Positions 21,424 through 30,591 of a DNA stretch of 64,000 nucleotides are shown piece by piece. The position numbers and the translations under genes are program-made. This stretch comes from Podospora bellae-mahoneyi. Its lineage: Eukaryota; Ascomycota; Sordariomycetes; Sordariales; Podosporaceae. How positions within the stretch are numbered: the stretch's first letter is position 1; each line of letters opens with the position of its first letter. The stretch lies in the NCBI RefSeq assembly GCF_035222275.1, contig NC_085882.1, positions 379,501-443,500 on the forward strand. Reading direction: 5' to 3'. The notes beneath the pieces were generated by a model. It was not told where the DNA came from, searched no databases, and saw only the letters and a program-made list of their open reading frames with translations.

Positions 21424-22515
21424 ATGGTTCACCTCATCCTGTTGGTGCTTGTCAGCACCTACGCCTACGCTGCCCCCCAGCCGGCGGCTACAGATACTAG
21501 GTCAACGAAACCCTGCCTCCAGCGTGACCCAAACTTTCGTGGCCTACCCGCGCGAGGTCCTCTACCAAGCCCGCAGCGCCGCCGCTTGCCTCAACGATCA
21601 GCTCGACTTCGACTTCCACAACGTCTTCCACGCCATCTTCAAGGCCAGCTTCTGCACCCAAAACACCTACCGCTACTCCCCCGAGTACGACCACACCTGG
21701 GGTCCCACCGCAGGCGTTCCTTGGCAAATAGTATCAGACACCATGTTCGGCCTGGGCACAACTGGTGCTCCACAGACAACCGCATCGACGCCCACCTCCG
21801 CATCTACTGCGACGACGGCGCCAGATACGAACACTCGGCCAACGGCCAGCTCTGGGACACCGTCGAGTACTTCTACCGCCCCGCCGGCGACGGCGGAGTC
21901 CACGCCTGCCAGGAGCAAACCTTCCATCGTTGCTACGTGACCCACTTTCATCAACTGGGCGATACCGGAGGGCGAGTCCGACGTGCCATTCTACTCCGTC
22001 ATGGACATCCGTCAAAACCTGTGGAATGTCCTCGGCCGGCTGGACCGGTCCCAACTCCGAGGACTATCGATCGGGCTCAGATGGCGTATGGGGGGGAAAG
22101 AGAGAGAGAGAGAGACAGAGAGAGGGAGAGGGAGAAAGATGACATGCACAACCTGCCGGTTTGCTCCCTCGGGCTGGAGCAGATGCCCGTCCAGACGCTG
22201 TTCCACGAGTGGATGCACGCCATGCCGTTTTTCGGGCAGGATTATCCAGACGCCCGAGGTATGAGCGGGAGTTGTGACCATGTGATCACTCTGTTCAAAG
22301 AGCAAGCGTTGCATGCTCCAGAGGCCTACAGTGAGTTCTTTTACCCTTCTACACAAGGCTGTTTTTGATGGCAGCGCTAACAAACGAAAGCATATCTCGG
22401 CCTCTGGGCTGCCCTTGCTGACCTGAATCCAAGTGGTTACCTGGACGCCAATGGCAGAGGAGGTGGATACACAATCGACCGCTTCTGGGGCATAGGGCAT
22501 GAGGAAACCAAATAG
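21424..22515 (+). pseudogene. secreted HEXXH zinc metalloprotease-like gene with several frameshifts
   Basis: An ATG at 21424 starts a good signal peptide (MVHLILLVLVSTYAYAAPQP). The family sequence then jumps frames: VLYQARSAAACLNDQLDF...IVSDTMFGLG in a second frame (21530-21750), NWCSTDNRIDAHLRIYCDDGARY back in the first, DVPFYSVMDIRQNLWNVL again in the second (from about 21960), and after a GA-rich tract back to the first. The zinc site is FHEWMH at about 22200. A 60-base intron (22331-22390; GTGAGT donor, GCTAAC branch) joins a last exon (YLGLWAALADL...GYTIDRFWGIG) ending at 22515. It resembles the lysine-specific metallo-endopeptidase-like secreted proteases of fungi. At least four frame changes make it non-functional. 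Confidence 0.6.
22096..22138 (+). repeat. GA-rich microsatellite inside the protease pseudogene
   Basis: An almost pure GA/GGA tract that encodes alternating Arg-Glu and sits exactly where the protease reading frame shifts back. Slippage here is a likely cause of one of the frameshifts. Confidence 0.8.
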
Positions 22516-22999
22516 GACCGGAATTTCCTTGAGGACAACACGGGTGAACCGACAATCCGGCTTTTGGAGGTTGGATTACGGCGTAAAGAGACTTGACAGA
22601 GCAATAGAAATACTAGATGATAACCGGAGGGGGGAAATAAAAAGACACAGCTCACAGCAATTGTATTATAGACGATTTGATCTGACCCGGTGAGTATGGC
22701 TACCTCATGAGGCGCACTCCAAATACTCAAACAAATTCCATGTATCGCCGAAAAGAAATGTCCGCCCTCCTAACCTTGAGTTCCCTTTTATATGCCGCCT
22801 CCCCCGTGTTAAGCATATTTCCAAACGCCCCCTCTGTCCACCGCTCTGCACCCAGGAAGAAAAAAAACCAAGGTCTCAACAACCCAATCCCGTAAGTCGT
22901 AACGCAAAGGCGGTGGTGGCAAGTACAGTGTGTTGCAAAAGAAAATGAAGGGCCCCCAACCATTCATGGAGCCTTACTCCATGGTTACGACCAATGAAG
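22516..22999. other. intergenic, nothing recognised
   Basis: No coding character. It marks the border between the decayed accessory block and the conserved block that starts with the SNF5 gene. Confidence 0.5.
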
Positions 23000-23560
23000 C
23001 TACTGCATCAGCCCCGGATCAAACAACGCCATCTCTTGGTGAGGAAAGACAGGTTGAAATGGATTTGGCGGGCCGTTATCCATGTGATGGTGATGATGCA
23101 AGGCATGCTGTAGCTGGATGGGAAGCACATGATTGGGAGGCAAAACTGCCGCCTCGTGTGCAGGCAGCAGCTGAGGATAATAAACTGGTTGGTTAATAGA
23201 CGGCCAGATGAGGGCCGGTGGAGGTGCATGGCATGCACTCGCAGCAGGACGGTTCCTCAACTTCCTCGGGGTCGGTGATTGCCTCGCCAGCGCCGTGGTA
23301 ACGTCCATTGACTTTCTTTTCCGGATTCTCTTGGACCTCCGCCGGCCGGGGGTAACATCGGACTGGACAAGGTTGATCTCGCTCGGCTCGGTATCAGAAG
23401 CATGGGCGGCATCGACGAACGGGGTTAAGGACGACGATGGGCCCTGTTCAGCACCAGCATGATTAGGAACACGCAAGCCCGGCTGCTCATCATGGGCCCG
23501 GCCAGTGCCGCCACCGTTGTCTCCAAAAGTTTCTCTATGCCTGGTGGTTCTTTTGCTCAT
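23000..23560 (-). CDS. hypothetical frame downstream of SNF5, doubtful
   Basis: An uninterrupted 186-codon frame with a basic nuclear-localisation-like cluster (RRRSKRIRKRKS), a His-rich stretch (HALHHHHH) and a Pro-rich second half. It starts only 9 bases after the SNF5 stop on the same strand. A perfect GTAAGT donor lies right behind that stop, so this DNA may simply be the 3' UTR of SNF5, partly an untranslated intron. I see no family and no own promoter space. Either it is non-coding or it is reached by alternative splicing. Confidence 0.25.
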   Translation of the reverse strand: MSKRTTRHRETFGDNGGGTGRAHDEQPGLRVPNHAGAEQGPSSSLTPFVDAAHASDTEPSEINLVQSDVTPGRRRSKRIRKRKSMDVTTALARQSPTPRKLRNRPAASACHAPPPALIWPSINQPVYYPQLLPAHEAAVLPPNHVLPIQLQHALHHHHHMDNGPPNPFQPVFPHQEMALFDPGLMQ

Positions 23561-23569
23561 GCCACTTAC

Positions 23570-25471
23570 CTAAAGTGGCTTGGCATCACCAAGATGTAGA
23601 TTCAGTGTAAAACGAGGCAGCTTGCGATCGCGCTCAAACATGAACCCGCAATTGTTGCAAAGAGACTGCGCCATCAGTGTCAGCATCACAGCATCCAAAA
23701 ACATGAAAGACGAGACAGGGTGTGAAAGACATACCCTTGGCCCATAAGGACCATCCCGGACAGCCCAAACACTTGTCCCCCAAACCTTGCAGTGGGAGCA
23801 CCGCCAAGTGTTCCTTTCATGCTCAGCAAGTGTTCCGCCACCCCCGTAACCTCCAGCACCGCTCGTGGCATCTGGAGTACCCCTATATCCACCGGGAGTG
23901 CCCGCTCGGCCGACCGGCGACAGACTCCTGAAGCGCTTCTTCTTTTTGCTCCTTTCACCTCTCCCCATCCTCTCCTCCGCATCTTGCTCAATAAGTCCGG
24001 TGAAGCCGAAGCCAACGGGCACACCACCGGCGCCCAGCCCAGTATTACTGCTGAAGCGCGCTGTCTCTCTCCTCAGCCGACGAATCTGGCGCTCCCGGTC
24101 ACCTTCCCGTTTCTCAATCTCCTCCTTGCTGAGATACTCCAAACGAGGGCCCCAGGATTCGGCAAGACCATCAGGATCATAGCGCCAGCCAGCACCTGCG
24201 CCGCTGGGGTTGACAGCGTCATTCGGGAACTCAATCACTCCTCCTGGAGGCAGGACACCACCGCTGGCAGTGAGAGCAGACGAGGCGCCAACCCAGCCAG
24301 CAACCAAACCACCCGACTCGCAAGCTTCCTTCTTGAGACGTAGGACAGCTTCATAGATGGCATGCGTCATGGCCGGCACCCATTCGCCAGACAAACCCAA
24401 GTCACTACAGGTCTGCTTGGCGAAGAGCTCGGCCGTTCCCGGCGGGTGCAGCAGCGACCACTCAAACTTGTCCGTGTACACCTGTGACGACAAGTTGATG
24501 TTAAGGCTGACGATGCATCTATAGGTATCGTCGGGGCTCTCGTAGTTGTCAGCTGACGTTTCAAGCGGGGTAGCACTGGCGGTCACGCCTTCTCCTTCAG
24601 ATATCGCGCCCGGCGTCGCTGGGGCATTCCCCAACTTGGACGGTGTCGCGGGAACGTGGGGGGTATCGGCTCGGCTGAGGGAAGAGGTTGCAATGTTTTG
24701 AGGGGCCGGAGTGGCCGACTCGACACGGATCGAAGCTTTTGGGGGCTCGGCGGCGTTGGGTCGTGAACTGTGCGAGTGGAAAAGAGGATGAAGCGCAACA
24801 CCGGCATACTCTTCAAGCTGTGTCCGAATCTGCTTGCTGATTTCTGAAATGGTCTGGGCACGGTTGGGAAGATCGAGGTCCTGAACCAAGGTGGTGGCAA
24901 ACTGGTCGGTTGTGATGACTGTCTCGTGCAGATTCCACATGAAGGTGTCGCGTAGACGGTAAGGCACTGTTGGTTCTTGGGGTTTGAAGAAGGGGTGATT
25001 TGGATCGGCATGGCCACCGATGGGCAGGGCAGGCGGGGGTGTATAGCTTGGAATGTCGAGATCGATGCGAATCGGGATCAGCGTCAGCGGGAGACAAGCC
25101 TGGGCATAGTTTTGGGCATCTGCCCGGCGCGTCCTGTTCATCCAGTCGCGCCAGATGCCCTGCATCTCAACTGGGGCAACAGCTTCCTTGCCGACCTTTT
25201 CGCTGGGGTCTACTTTGGAGGCGCTGTCGTCGCGACGGAGGCTGCGCAAACCGGTAGGTCGGCGACGGTTGTCGTCGTCATCATCGTCGTAATCATCGTA
25301 CCCATCCTCGGCATAGTTGATTATAGTCGTTCCTCGCTTGGTGGTTCGCGACAGAGGGTTCGCCGGCACGGCGCTGGGAATCACAGGCTGGATCAGAGCA
25401 TTCTGGTAGGTGCGCAAGCGAGGGGCCAAAGACGAGAGTATCGCCTGTTGCGACTCGGACCGCAAAGCCAT
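23570..25471 (-). CDS. SNF5/SFH1-family subunit of a SWI/SNF or RSC chromatin remodeller
   Basis: A product of about 610 residues. The N-terminal part starts MALRSESQQAILSSLAPRL, as in fungal Snf5/Sfh1 proteins. The SNF5 domain follows with its two repeats: IPIRIDLDIPSYTP...FMWNLHETVITTDQFATTLVQDLDL and, after a Ser/Thr/Pro-rich spacer, RCIVSLNINLSSQVYTDKFEWSLLHP. The C terminus has a GATA-like finger (WRCSHCKVWGTSVWAVRDGPYGPR / LCNNCG). A 69-base intron (23666-23734, GTATGT...GCAG) splits this finger. It is free of stops and a multiple of three, so retention would insert 23 residues into the zinc loop. An ATG at 25469-25471 is chosen over a longer upstream frame because homologous sequence begins there. 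The protein acts in the nucleus in nucleosome remodelling. Whether it is the SWI/SNF or RSC paralogue cannot be told from sequence alone. Confidence 0.9.
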   Translation of the reverse strand: MALRSESQQAILSSLAPRLRTYQNALIQPVIPSAVPANPLSRTTKRGTTIINYAEDGYDDYDDDDDDNRRRPTGLRSLRRDDSASKVDPSEKVGKEAVAPVEMQGIWRDWMNRTRRADAQNYAQACLPLTLIPIRIDLDIPSYTPPPALPIGGHADPNHPFFKPQEPTVPYRLRDTFMWNLHETVITTDQFATTLVQDLDLPNRAQTISEISKQIRTQLEEYAGVALHPLFHSHSSRPNAAEPPKASIRVESATPAPQNIATSSLSRADTPHVPATPSKLGNAPATPGAISEGEGVTASATPLETSADNYESPDDTYRCIVSLNINLSSQVYTDKFEWSLLHPPGTAELFAKQTCSDLGLSGEWVPAMTHAIYEAVLRLKKEACESGGLVAGWVGASSALTASGGVLPPGGVIEFPNDAVNPSGAGAGWRYDPDGLAESWGPRLEYLSKEEIEKREGDRERQIRRLRRETARFSSNTGLGAGGVPVGFGFTGLIEQDAEERMGRGERSKKKKRFRSLSPVGRAGTPGGYRGTPDATSGAGGYGGGGTLAEHERNTWRCSHCKVWGTSVWAVRDGPYGPRVCLSHPVSSFMFLDAVMLTLMAQSLCNNCGFMFERDRKLPRFTLNLHLGDAKPL

Positions 25472-26962
25472 TGTGACGGTGAGAGGGCGAGATTGATTGA
25501 TGCTCTTGTGATTGGTTCTATCGCATGGCAATGAAAGAACAAACACGCAGAGTGTCGTGTCGAGTCGAGTCGAGGCGAGGCTGCCCGTTGGGGGGAGGGG
25601 AGAAGTCGGTCGACTCAAGATGGCCGGAATTCAAGGGCACAAAAGATGGGAAAGACGGACGCAATGCTCAGTGCAATCAATCAACTGGCGGCTGTTGACT
25701 GGCCGTGCATGTGTGTATCAGAGAGACAATAGAAATCTCTCTGGAGCAAACGGCAACAATGGCTCCCAACGAGCGAGGGTTGTCGTTGAATGGTGGAGGA
25801 TTGTTGTTGAGAGCTTGCTCTTGCTTTGGTGTGCCTTGCTCTGAGCGCCCGTCAAAAACGCGACGTTGATTTGCGTGCATCGCGCTTCTACAAAAGCTTA
25901 GCTGGTGGCCTGTGCACTCAAGAAGATTAGATAATCAACACATTGGTGGGTGAGTGGGTGGGTCCAGGCCTCAAAACACCAAGCAAATCACGTGCCTCAC
26001 ATCAAATATCATCACGATATCCTTCACCACCAAAGGGAACCTCAACTTCATCACCAGCCCAAAGCCATCTAAACGGCACTTTTATATAACCAACCTTGTT
26101 TCTCATCAACCCCTCCACCGTCCCAAAGCCTGAAAAATAGAGCTAGCTTAACCTTTGTCGTGGTGAAATCTCTAATTCGTGCCTGCCATCCATGGGCTTC
26201 CTTCCCAGCCACACGCTCCTTGAGCTTCACGTGGTAGTTGCTCTATGTCAAGTAAGCTAAGGATAAAAATTAGAGGCAGAGATTTTTCTCCCTTTGTTCT
26301 CGTTGCTCCGATATTTTGATTGGAATGATTAGCCTCAAGTTTGAAGACTGATAGCGCCAATCACATGATACCTACTATCAAGTTCACTTTTATCTTCTCA
26401 CCAGTGAATTTAAACAAAATTCTCTCCAAATCTCCCAACCTTCTTCTTTTCCCTCCAAAGCAGGGCCTCCTCTCGTCGGAACACCATAATTCTTCCACAA
26501 ACATCTATCACCTGCTCCTGTGGTTACACTCTAAGCTCCTAGGAGTTCCCCTTCTCTACTTTTCTTGGGCCCCCCCGTTAGTCAAACCACGATAGCAGCA
26601 AGCCACATCCAGTTTTCACCTCAGCTCACTTATACTTGCTCCTGACCGTCGTCGCTGTGGGCCCCGTGCTCGCCCCTTGCCCACCTCCAGGTATAAAGGA
26701 ATCTCTTCCTCCATCCTCTCAACGGTCTTCTCTCCCCCACAACCACCAGTAAAGACAGAACACTTCACTTGCCTTCAGCCTTACCCAAGCACCAACACGC
26801 AAGCTACCTCGCCTCACTCTCATCCACCTTCTATTCATTCATTCATCCATCCATCTACCTTTTAACCATCTTTAGAATCTCTTCCATCACACATATCGAC
26901 GTCTCATTAGCCGATATCATCACGTCGACGTCCTATCTTAACGTAGATCGACAACAAGCAAA
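25472..26962. other. divergent promoter region between SNF5 and RNA ligase genes
   Basis: About 1.5 kb without a gene. The ligase side has a long pyrimidine-rich leader, with an (ATTC/ATCC)n tetranucleotide stretch at about 26830-26856 and the start context AGCAAAATGTC. Confidence 0.5.
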
Positions 26963-29275
26963 ATGTCTTGGGCCAAGGATTTCCTCGAGGCCGCCATCAG
27001 GGACTCTCAGGCGATCTTGCCCGTCGAGAACGCCGACGCTGTCACCGTCGCGACACCTGCGCCTCGTCCTCATGAGCGCAAGCTCGCCACCATTCGCCGC
27101 ATCTCCTCCCTCGAGAGGCTTACCAAGAGATTCGGCTTGGCCACAGTTGACGGCTGGAAAGTCTTGATCCTCAACGAGGAGAACTTTTTGGTCGGCGAAC
27201 TCGTGGTGTTCTGCGAGGTGGACTCATTCACACCCCATCGCAACCCCTACTCGAAGCTCTTCGCTCCTTGGGGCACACTTCAGACCATGTATGGTGAGGA
27301 GGGCTGGCGTATTGCCACCCAGCAGCTCGAGTTTCGCAGCGGGTCGGAAAAGGTCAAGGTCACCTCTCAGGGCCGAATTTTCAAGCTGAGTGATATTGGG
27401 ACCATCGTCAGAGAATTCCGCGCTCTGAAACTCAAGGCTGCCTCGACCGATCACACCAGCTTCGAGGACTACCTTCGCGGCGTTGACTTCTCTGAGAAGC
27501 TCGGCATCAAGAAGTGGGAGCCCGAGTCTTCTTCCTCGGCCAAGGTCACGGCTTCCGCCAATGTCACCACTTCGACTCCTGTCCACCGTCCTTCGGCTCC
27601 CGTCGCTGCTTCGATGGCGCCTGTCCAGGCGGCAGCCACTATGCTGAACCCCAAGCCGCCTGCGTTCATGCTCAGCACCAAAATGGAGAGGCATCAGAAC
27701 TGCCCCAACCTTTTCAATAAGCCCAAGTACCGCCGCCTCGTGTACCAGCAGACGGTGAAGCTCGACGGTTCCGCCATGAGCATTTACTTCGTCAACAAGG
27801 CCTCTCACCTTTACCACAGCTTGCCCTTGCTGAACTCCCGCGTCGCTCTCTTTTACTGCAAGACCTGCGTTTTCGAGAACGGTCGCGCCGGTATTTGCAG
27901 CACCAACAAAGACATCATCTACAGCACCGAGTCCTTCGAGGCTTTCGTCAACACCGCCGTTGGTCTCGGCCTTCCGAAGCTTCTCGCGAAGCTGGATCTC
28001 AACATCGCCTTCCAGGGTGAACTTGTCGGCCACAACATTTGCGGCAATCCCTACGGCTACGCCGCTCCTAACGACAAGGCCAATAGCAAGATCGGCGACT
28101 GTGGCAACGGCTTTGACTTCTTCCTCCACTCCATCGTCGACCTTCACACTGGCAAGAAGTGGAACCCCAAGGCCGTCTGCGAGTTTGCTGTCCAACACCA
28201 GATTCGCCACGTTCCTCTCGAGGGTTACGTGCGAATTCGCGAGATCGCCAACAGCCACGACGAGCTCCAGGCCATGGCTGAAGCCGCGTCCGGTGAGGGC
28301 TTCGTTTTCAAGTGCTTCGAGGACCAACGCTCATTCAAGGTCCTGAGCACCAAGTGGATTCTCGAGAAAGGCGATGAGGTCCTCGCTCGTGGCGAGCGTC
28401 TGCGAGACCGCACTGCCCCCGTGGAGCAACCCCATTCCATTTTGCGCATCGGCGGCACCCAGTCAGGGGAGGTTAGACTCCCCGCCCCAGTGACCTCTGC
28501 TGCTGTCAAGGCCAAGCAGATCGCTGTTGCCAACGCCGTCGCTCCGCTTCCCGCGACCTCTGCTCACGTTCTGAAGCCTGAGGAGAAGAAGCCAGCTTCT
28601 GAGCCTATCCCCCACGCGGCCCCAAAGACCTCTGACGCCACGAAGCCAGTCATCGTCGCTCCAACCGTCCAGGCTCGGGCCGTCAGGGCTCAAGCCATTC
28701 AGGCTCCAGCTGTCAAGGCTCCGGCCATCAACGTTACCGTTCCCGCCGAAGATGCCGCCAAGCGGGCAAGGAACGACGAGCTCTGGGCCGAGCTCACTCC
28801 CGGCATGCAGCTATTCGAGGCCTGGGCCTCTGGCAACGACTACCAGAACATCATCGACTACGTCAACGCCTGGAGGGCAAAGCACGTGGCCGACCAGGCT
28901 TTCAACGAGATCTGCCAGAAGAAGAAGGCCGCCCTGGCTAAGATCGCCGACGAGCAAAAGCAGCGCGCCATGCCGCGCAAGTTCGCGAAGGAGCAGCAAG
29001 AGAAGGCTCCAGCCAACGAGGCCTGGCACCAGACTTTGGCCGTCAGCAACGACATCCCGACGCCCGAGCCTTCTTTCAATCTCGACTGTGCCGCTGAGGA
29101 GTCCGACAGCGAGGTTTCCGGCGTTGATGAGGACCACGGGACGGATGTGGCTGCCCCCGAGTCGACCACCACCGTCATGGCTCCCAGCGTGAGCATCACC
29201 ATGTCGCCCAAGCGCGCCCCAGTCAAGAAGACGGTCACTGTCTCCAAGGAGACCCTCAGCTGGCTCGGCTTCTAA
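26963..29275 (+). CDS. RNA ligase of the DRB0094 (DraRnl/Rnl5-like) type
   Basis: An intronless frame of 770 codons. The N-terminal OB-like domain (about residues 30-150: LATIRRISSLERLTKRFGLA, LVGELVVFCEVDSF) precedes the nucleotidyltransferase domain, the unusual order seen in Deinococcus radiodurans DRB0094. That enzyme seals nicks with an RNA 3'-OH strand. Motif I is VKLDG with the adenylated lysine at about residue 266. Motif IIIa-like is AFQGELVG (about 350), motif IV is GEGFVFK (about 447) and motif V is FKVLSTKW (about 460). All catalytic residues I would expect are present, so activity is likely. The last 300 residues are Ala/Pro/Val-rich with a charged helical piece and a Ser/Asp-rich end, and have no known domain. 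The cellular substrate in fungi is unknown; RNA repair is the inference. Confidence 0.85.
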   Translation: MSWAKDFLEAAIRDSQAILPVENADAVTVATPAPRPHERKLATIRRISSLERLTKRFGLATVDGWKVLILNEENFLVGELVVFCEVDSFTPHRNPYSKLFAPWGTLQTMYGEEGWRIATQQLEFRSGSEKVKVTSQGRIFKLSDIGTIVREFRALKLKAASTDHTSFEDYLRGVDFSEKLGIKKWEPESSSSAKVTASANVTTSTPVHRPSAPVAASMAPVQAAATMLNPKPPAFMLSTKMERHQNCPNLFNKPKYRRLVYQQTVKLDGSAMSIYFVNKASHLYHSLPLLNSRVALFYCKTCVFENGRAGICSTNKDIIYSTESFEAFVNTAVGLGLPKLLAKLDLNIAFQGELVGHNICGNPYGYAAPNDKANSKIGDCGNGFDFFLHSIVDLHTGKKWNPKAVCEFAVQHQIRHVPLEGYVRIREIANSHDELQAMAEAASGEGFVFKCFEDQRSFKVLSTKWILEKGDEVLARGERLRDRTAPVEQPHSILRIGGTQSGEVRLPAPVTSAAVKAKQIAVANAVAPLPATSAHVLKPEEKKPASEPIPHAAPKTSDATKPVIVAPTVQARAVRAQAIQAPAVKAPAINVTVPAEDAAKRARNDELWAELTPGMQLFEAWASGNDYQNIIDYVNAWRAKHVADQAFNEICQKKKAALAKIADEQKQRAMPRKFAKEQQEKAPANEAWHQTLAVSNDIPTPEPSFNLDCAAEESDSEVSGVDEDHGTDVAAPESTTTVMAPSVSITMSPKRAPVKKTVTVSKETLSWLGF

Positions 29276-30591
29276 GCCACAGGCGCATTTCGCGACGATT
29301 CCTTGGCATGGTCGCGGCATCATTGCACATAGCGACATCATTCGACATAGCATCCTGGCTTTACCGATTCTCGACACGTTCATATGCGCAGACCATCTTG
29401 GCCTCGGCCTCAGCATTGCTCGTCGAGGTTTCTCTGTGTTTTCGCGGCGTTGGAGATTGATTTGGGCGACGTTTGGGGTTGGTTTGGGCAGCGTGGCATT
29501 GTTTTATGGTTTTTAGCGGTGGAATTGGGGACATGGCGGGAAATAGGGTTCAGGGAAGCAAAAAATGGAGTTCGGGACAGGAAGCAAAAATGGAGTTTTT
29601 GCCTTTCAGGAAGAGGGAAGAAATTGGGCGTGCGGAGGGGAAAGGCGGTATTTAAGGAATCGGAAGGCACCGGTGTCTTCCTCATGGTTATTCAACATGG
29701 GCTCGTCCCGGATAACACAAGTTCGGCGGGTTTTTTATCACTCTGATAGTGATTAGGGCAAACAGAGTCTTGATTTCGGGCACAACTGCATGCATTCTGA
29801 ATGTGAAATGTTATAAGACTGTACGAGAGATCTGAGGCGCAATGAGAAACATGATGTTTGTGACGTGCCAAAAGGTTTCAATGATGTTGTTAGGAACGTA
29901 CACGTCTATCTGTGGTTAGGTACAGATGAGCAAGATGTTGAGCTATAATGCACAGGTAGTTTACGGGTTGGGTTTCAGTGTCCAGTCGTTCTAGTATATA
30001 GGTAGACACGAGGTCAGGGGTTGAGATTCTGGCAGTTGGGGCTGCAATAGAAGCATACTTGTAGACAGTCGTCATCAGCTTCTCACAGCCAGCAACTGTC
30101 GTCTCTTCCACTTGCTGAAAGTGCTTCATCAGAGATATTCCCGATCTGTCTTCACCAGGCCCTCCTGTGTTATCTCCCCCCTAGCTATATCCAGCCAGCC
30201 TCGTGACGGTTTTCAGCAAGCGAGTGTGAGTCCACTTACGATTCTAGGTTTAGTGATCGCCGTTGCCAAGACGCTAGTCAAAAATTTAACAGATCGAGTA
30301 ATATGCGGTGAGTCTAGAGCCAGAGCCTTATTGTCTCCCAACCCACCGTCTTCCCTGCCGGGCAGCTTCTGAGGACATGAGACAAAGGAAACGTGCAATG
30401 CTCCAGCCCACCGGTAGTCCACACGGCACATATTGGCGACACACGTTTTCAAAGCCTTGTCCAGCTTCCTTGTTCTCGAGCTCGCTTATAGCTCGAAATT
30501 GCCTATCCAAGCCCATCAGCATCAGCATCAGCATCAGCAAGCAGCTTGAGGCCTGCCTTCTTTAACATCTTTAAGAACTTAAACCGACAAG
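29276..30591. other. intergenic, 3' end of ligase and promoter of pseudokinase
   Basis: No supported gene. The 3'-proximal 400 bases have only short frames. The last 80 bases contain a CATCAG hexanucleotide repeat listed separately. Confidence 0.5.
30514..30538 (+). repeat. (CATCAG)n short tandem repeat in the 5' leader
   Basis: Four CATCAG units, just 54 bases before the ATG of the pseudokinase gene, probably within its 5' UTR. Confidence 0.7.

Noticed and set aside
23208-23462. Plus-strand frame opposite the SNF5 3' region
   Set aside because: Shadow of the basic minus-strand sequence.
27224-28327. A 367-codon antisense frame opposite the RNA ligase
   Set aside because: Same codon-bias artefact; the sense strand has all ligase motifs.
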